Shown piece by piece: positions 63,179-64,000 of a stretch of DNA of 64,000 nucleotides; positions within the stretch are counted from its first letter, which is position 1, and every line of letters starts with the position of its first letter. Location: NCBI RefSeq assembly GCF_002902575.1, contig NZ_PPRD01000006.1, positions 1 to 64,000 of the forward strand. The letters run 5' to 3'. The position numbers and the translations under genes were made by a program. Under the pieces are notes generated by a model. That model had not been told where the DNA came from, searched no databases, and saw nothing but the letters and a program-made list of their open reading frames with translations. This stretch comes from Staphylococcus croceilyticus (GTDB taxonomy: Bacteria > Bacillota > Bacilli > Staphylococcales > Staphylococcaceae).

Positions 63179-63565
63179 ATGAATTATATAGATTTATACG
63201 TACAACATTTTCTAAAAATAATAATTAAACAAAACATCAATGAATACCGCGTAGCATTAGATAATAAATTAAACAGTATCGAAAGATATATTGCTTATTT
63301 AAAAACAAAAAAACTGCAAATGAATAAGTTAATTGACAGTTTAACGGCAACATTAGAAAATAAGTATATTGATATAGCTAATATGTATAATATTAAAAAT
63401 GCTCAAGAAATTAATAATTGTGAAATTGAAAGTCTAAAAAGACAATTAGATATGTTTGAGGAATATTGCGCTAGAATTGAAGCGGATATTCATCGATGTG
63501 CAAGAGAACGCATCACAACGCAAGGGCAGTGCGATATCATTGAGCAAATAAGCATCGTAGCTTAG
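63179..63565 (+). CDS. vraU: VraU-like hypothetical protein, first gene of the vra operon
   Basis: Soluble protein of 128 residues with a helical, coiled-coil-like centre (about residues 24-60 and 75-110). It carries Cys residues near 82, 93, 103 and 115. Position is the main evidence: it is directly followed by a vraT-like gene and preceded by map, SDR and nixA as in S. aureus, where vraU-vraT-vraS-vraR respond to cell-wall antibiotics. Its own function is not known. GACGAGGTGG lies upstream of the ATG. Confidence 0.8.
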   Translation: MNYIDLYVQHFLKIIIKQNINEYRVALDNKLNSIERYIAYLKTKKLQMNKLIDSLTATLENKYIDIANMYNIKNAQEINNCEIESLKRQLDMFEEYCARIEADIHRCARERITTQGQCDIIEQISIVA

Positions 63566-63591
63566 AAATTTAAAAGATAGGAGGCGACAGA

Positions 63592-64000
63592 TTGACTCGT
63601 AAGTATATATCAACCGAATTATTAATTATTTTTACAGCTTTAATGATTATAGCGAACTTTTATTATATCTTTTTCGAGAAGATAGGCTACCTTTTTGTAT
63701 TGTTACTAGGGTGTATATTAGTTTATGTTGGATACCTTTACTTTCATAAAGTAAGGGGTCTCTTAGCGTTCTGGATAGGTATACTTCTTATCGCTTTTAC
63801 ATTATTATCGAATAAATATACCATTATTATTTTGTTTATTTTCTTAGTTATCGTTATTATTAGATACTTAATTTTCAAATTTAAGCCTTTAGATATAGTG
63901 GCATCCGAAGAGGAAGTAACGTCTCCTCAGTTTATTAAACAAAAATGGTTTGGCGAGCAACGCACGCCTGTTTACGTGTATAAGTGGGAAGATGTACAAA
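63592..64000 (+). CDS. vraT: VraT/LiaF-like membrane protein, cut by the window end
   Basis: Only the first 136 codons are in the window. The start is TTG at 63592 with GGAGG about nine bases upstream. About four hydrophobic segments (residues 7-26, 29-45, 55-70 and 72-90) are followed by a hydrophilic part (KPLDIVASEEEVTSPQ), as expected for VraT (YvqF), the LiaF-type partner of the VraS kinase. It controls the cell-wall stress response in S. aureus; vraS and vraR are expected just outside. Confidence 0.85.
   Translation, partial: MTRKYISTELLIIFTALMIIANFYYIFFEKIGYLFVLLLGCILVYVGYLYFHKVRGLLAFWIGILLIAFTLLSNKYTIIILFIFLVIVIIRYLIFKFKPLDIVASEEEVTSPQFIKQKWFGEQRTPVYVYKWEDVQ

Overview
The window is a chromosomal segment of a Staphylococcus, most likely a coagulase-negative species. 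It is AT-rich, has Bacillota-type ribosome binding sites, and carries staphylococcal marker loci: agrBDCA with RNAIII, sdrH next to an MroQ-type protease, pmtR-ABCD, murT-gatD and the start of the vra operon. Gene order resembles the S. aureus backbone without its phage or islands. I cannot fix the species. The AgrD core (DVCSLYF) and an RNAIII that lacks a usable delta-toxin frame recall what is known for S. lugdunensis, but the AIP is not the S. lugdunensis one.

Layout. 1-5.1 kb: ammonium transporter behind two GlnR-like boxes, then sucrose use (scrR, scrB, fructokinase). 5.1-8.6 kb: agr quorum sensing, with P2 and P3 each carrying a pair of AgrA direct repeats, and divergent RNAIII. 8.6-13.2 kb: nitrilase-like hydrolase, nitroreductase, SdrH-like surface protein and MroQ-like protease. 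13.2-15.4 kb: groES-groEL with CIRCE and a CtsR-like box. 15.4-18 kb: several tiny genes, an aminotransferase and a probable SOS-linked type I toxin-antitoxin module. 18-21.7 kb: pmtR-pmtABCD, the phenol-soluble modulin exporter. 21.7-25.5 kb: thioredoxin-like protein, a small membrane operon with a frameshifted DUF4097 gene, and a C45-type hydrolase. 25.5-37.1 kb: two tiny ORFs, lactonase, aldehyde dehydrogenase, ppaC, an isochorismatase, a beta-helix protein, pheA, nos, pncB-nadE, and a UPF0316/NETI pair. 37-45.3 kb: purB, a TrpR-like regulator, and the pcrB-pcrA-ligA-camS cluster. 45.4-51.8 kb: putP, gatCAB, dgkB. 51.9-58.7 kb: rlmCD-type methyltransferase, DUF3267, dinB, an exonuclease, ftnA with a PerR-like box, and murT-gatD. 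58.7-64 kb: FUSC-like protein, map, an SDR, a nickel transporter broken by a 19-bp tandem duplication, vraU and the start of vraT.

Links between genes. The agr system normally induces PSMs, and Pmt exports them. No delta-toxin was found in RNAIII, but two short amphipathic peptide ORFs (15478 and 25595) are candidate secreted peptides. SdrH and MroQ sit beside agr, and MroQ is known in S. aureus to promote agr signalling. The gat operon (tRNA-Gln amidation) and murT-gatD (lipid II amidation) both perform glutamine-dependent amidation.

Most unusual items: (1) an Fst-like toxin ORF with a LexA-type box over its promoter region, a convergent antisense RNA of about 65 nt, matching direct repeats and a possible 5'-3' fold-back; (2) a dispersed repeat at 1.4 and 36.1 kb whose 9-bp stem shows three compensatory base-pair changes; (3) RNAIII without delta-toxin; (4) nixA broken by an exact 19-bp duplication; (5) a homopolymer frameshift in the DUF4097 gene; (6) STAR-like GGGGCCCC repeats, one of which supplies the stop codon of a neighbouring gene. 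All assignments come from reading the sequence; no search or folding program was run.
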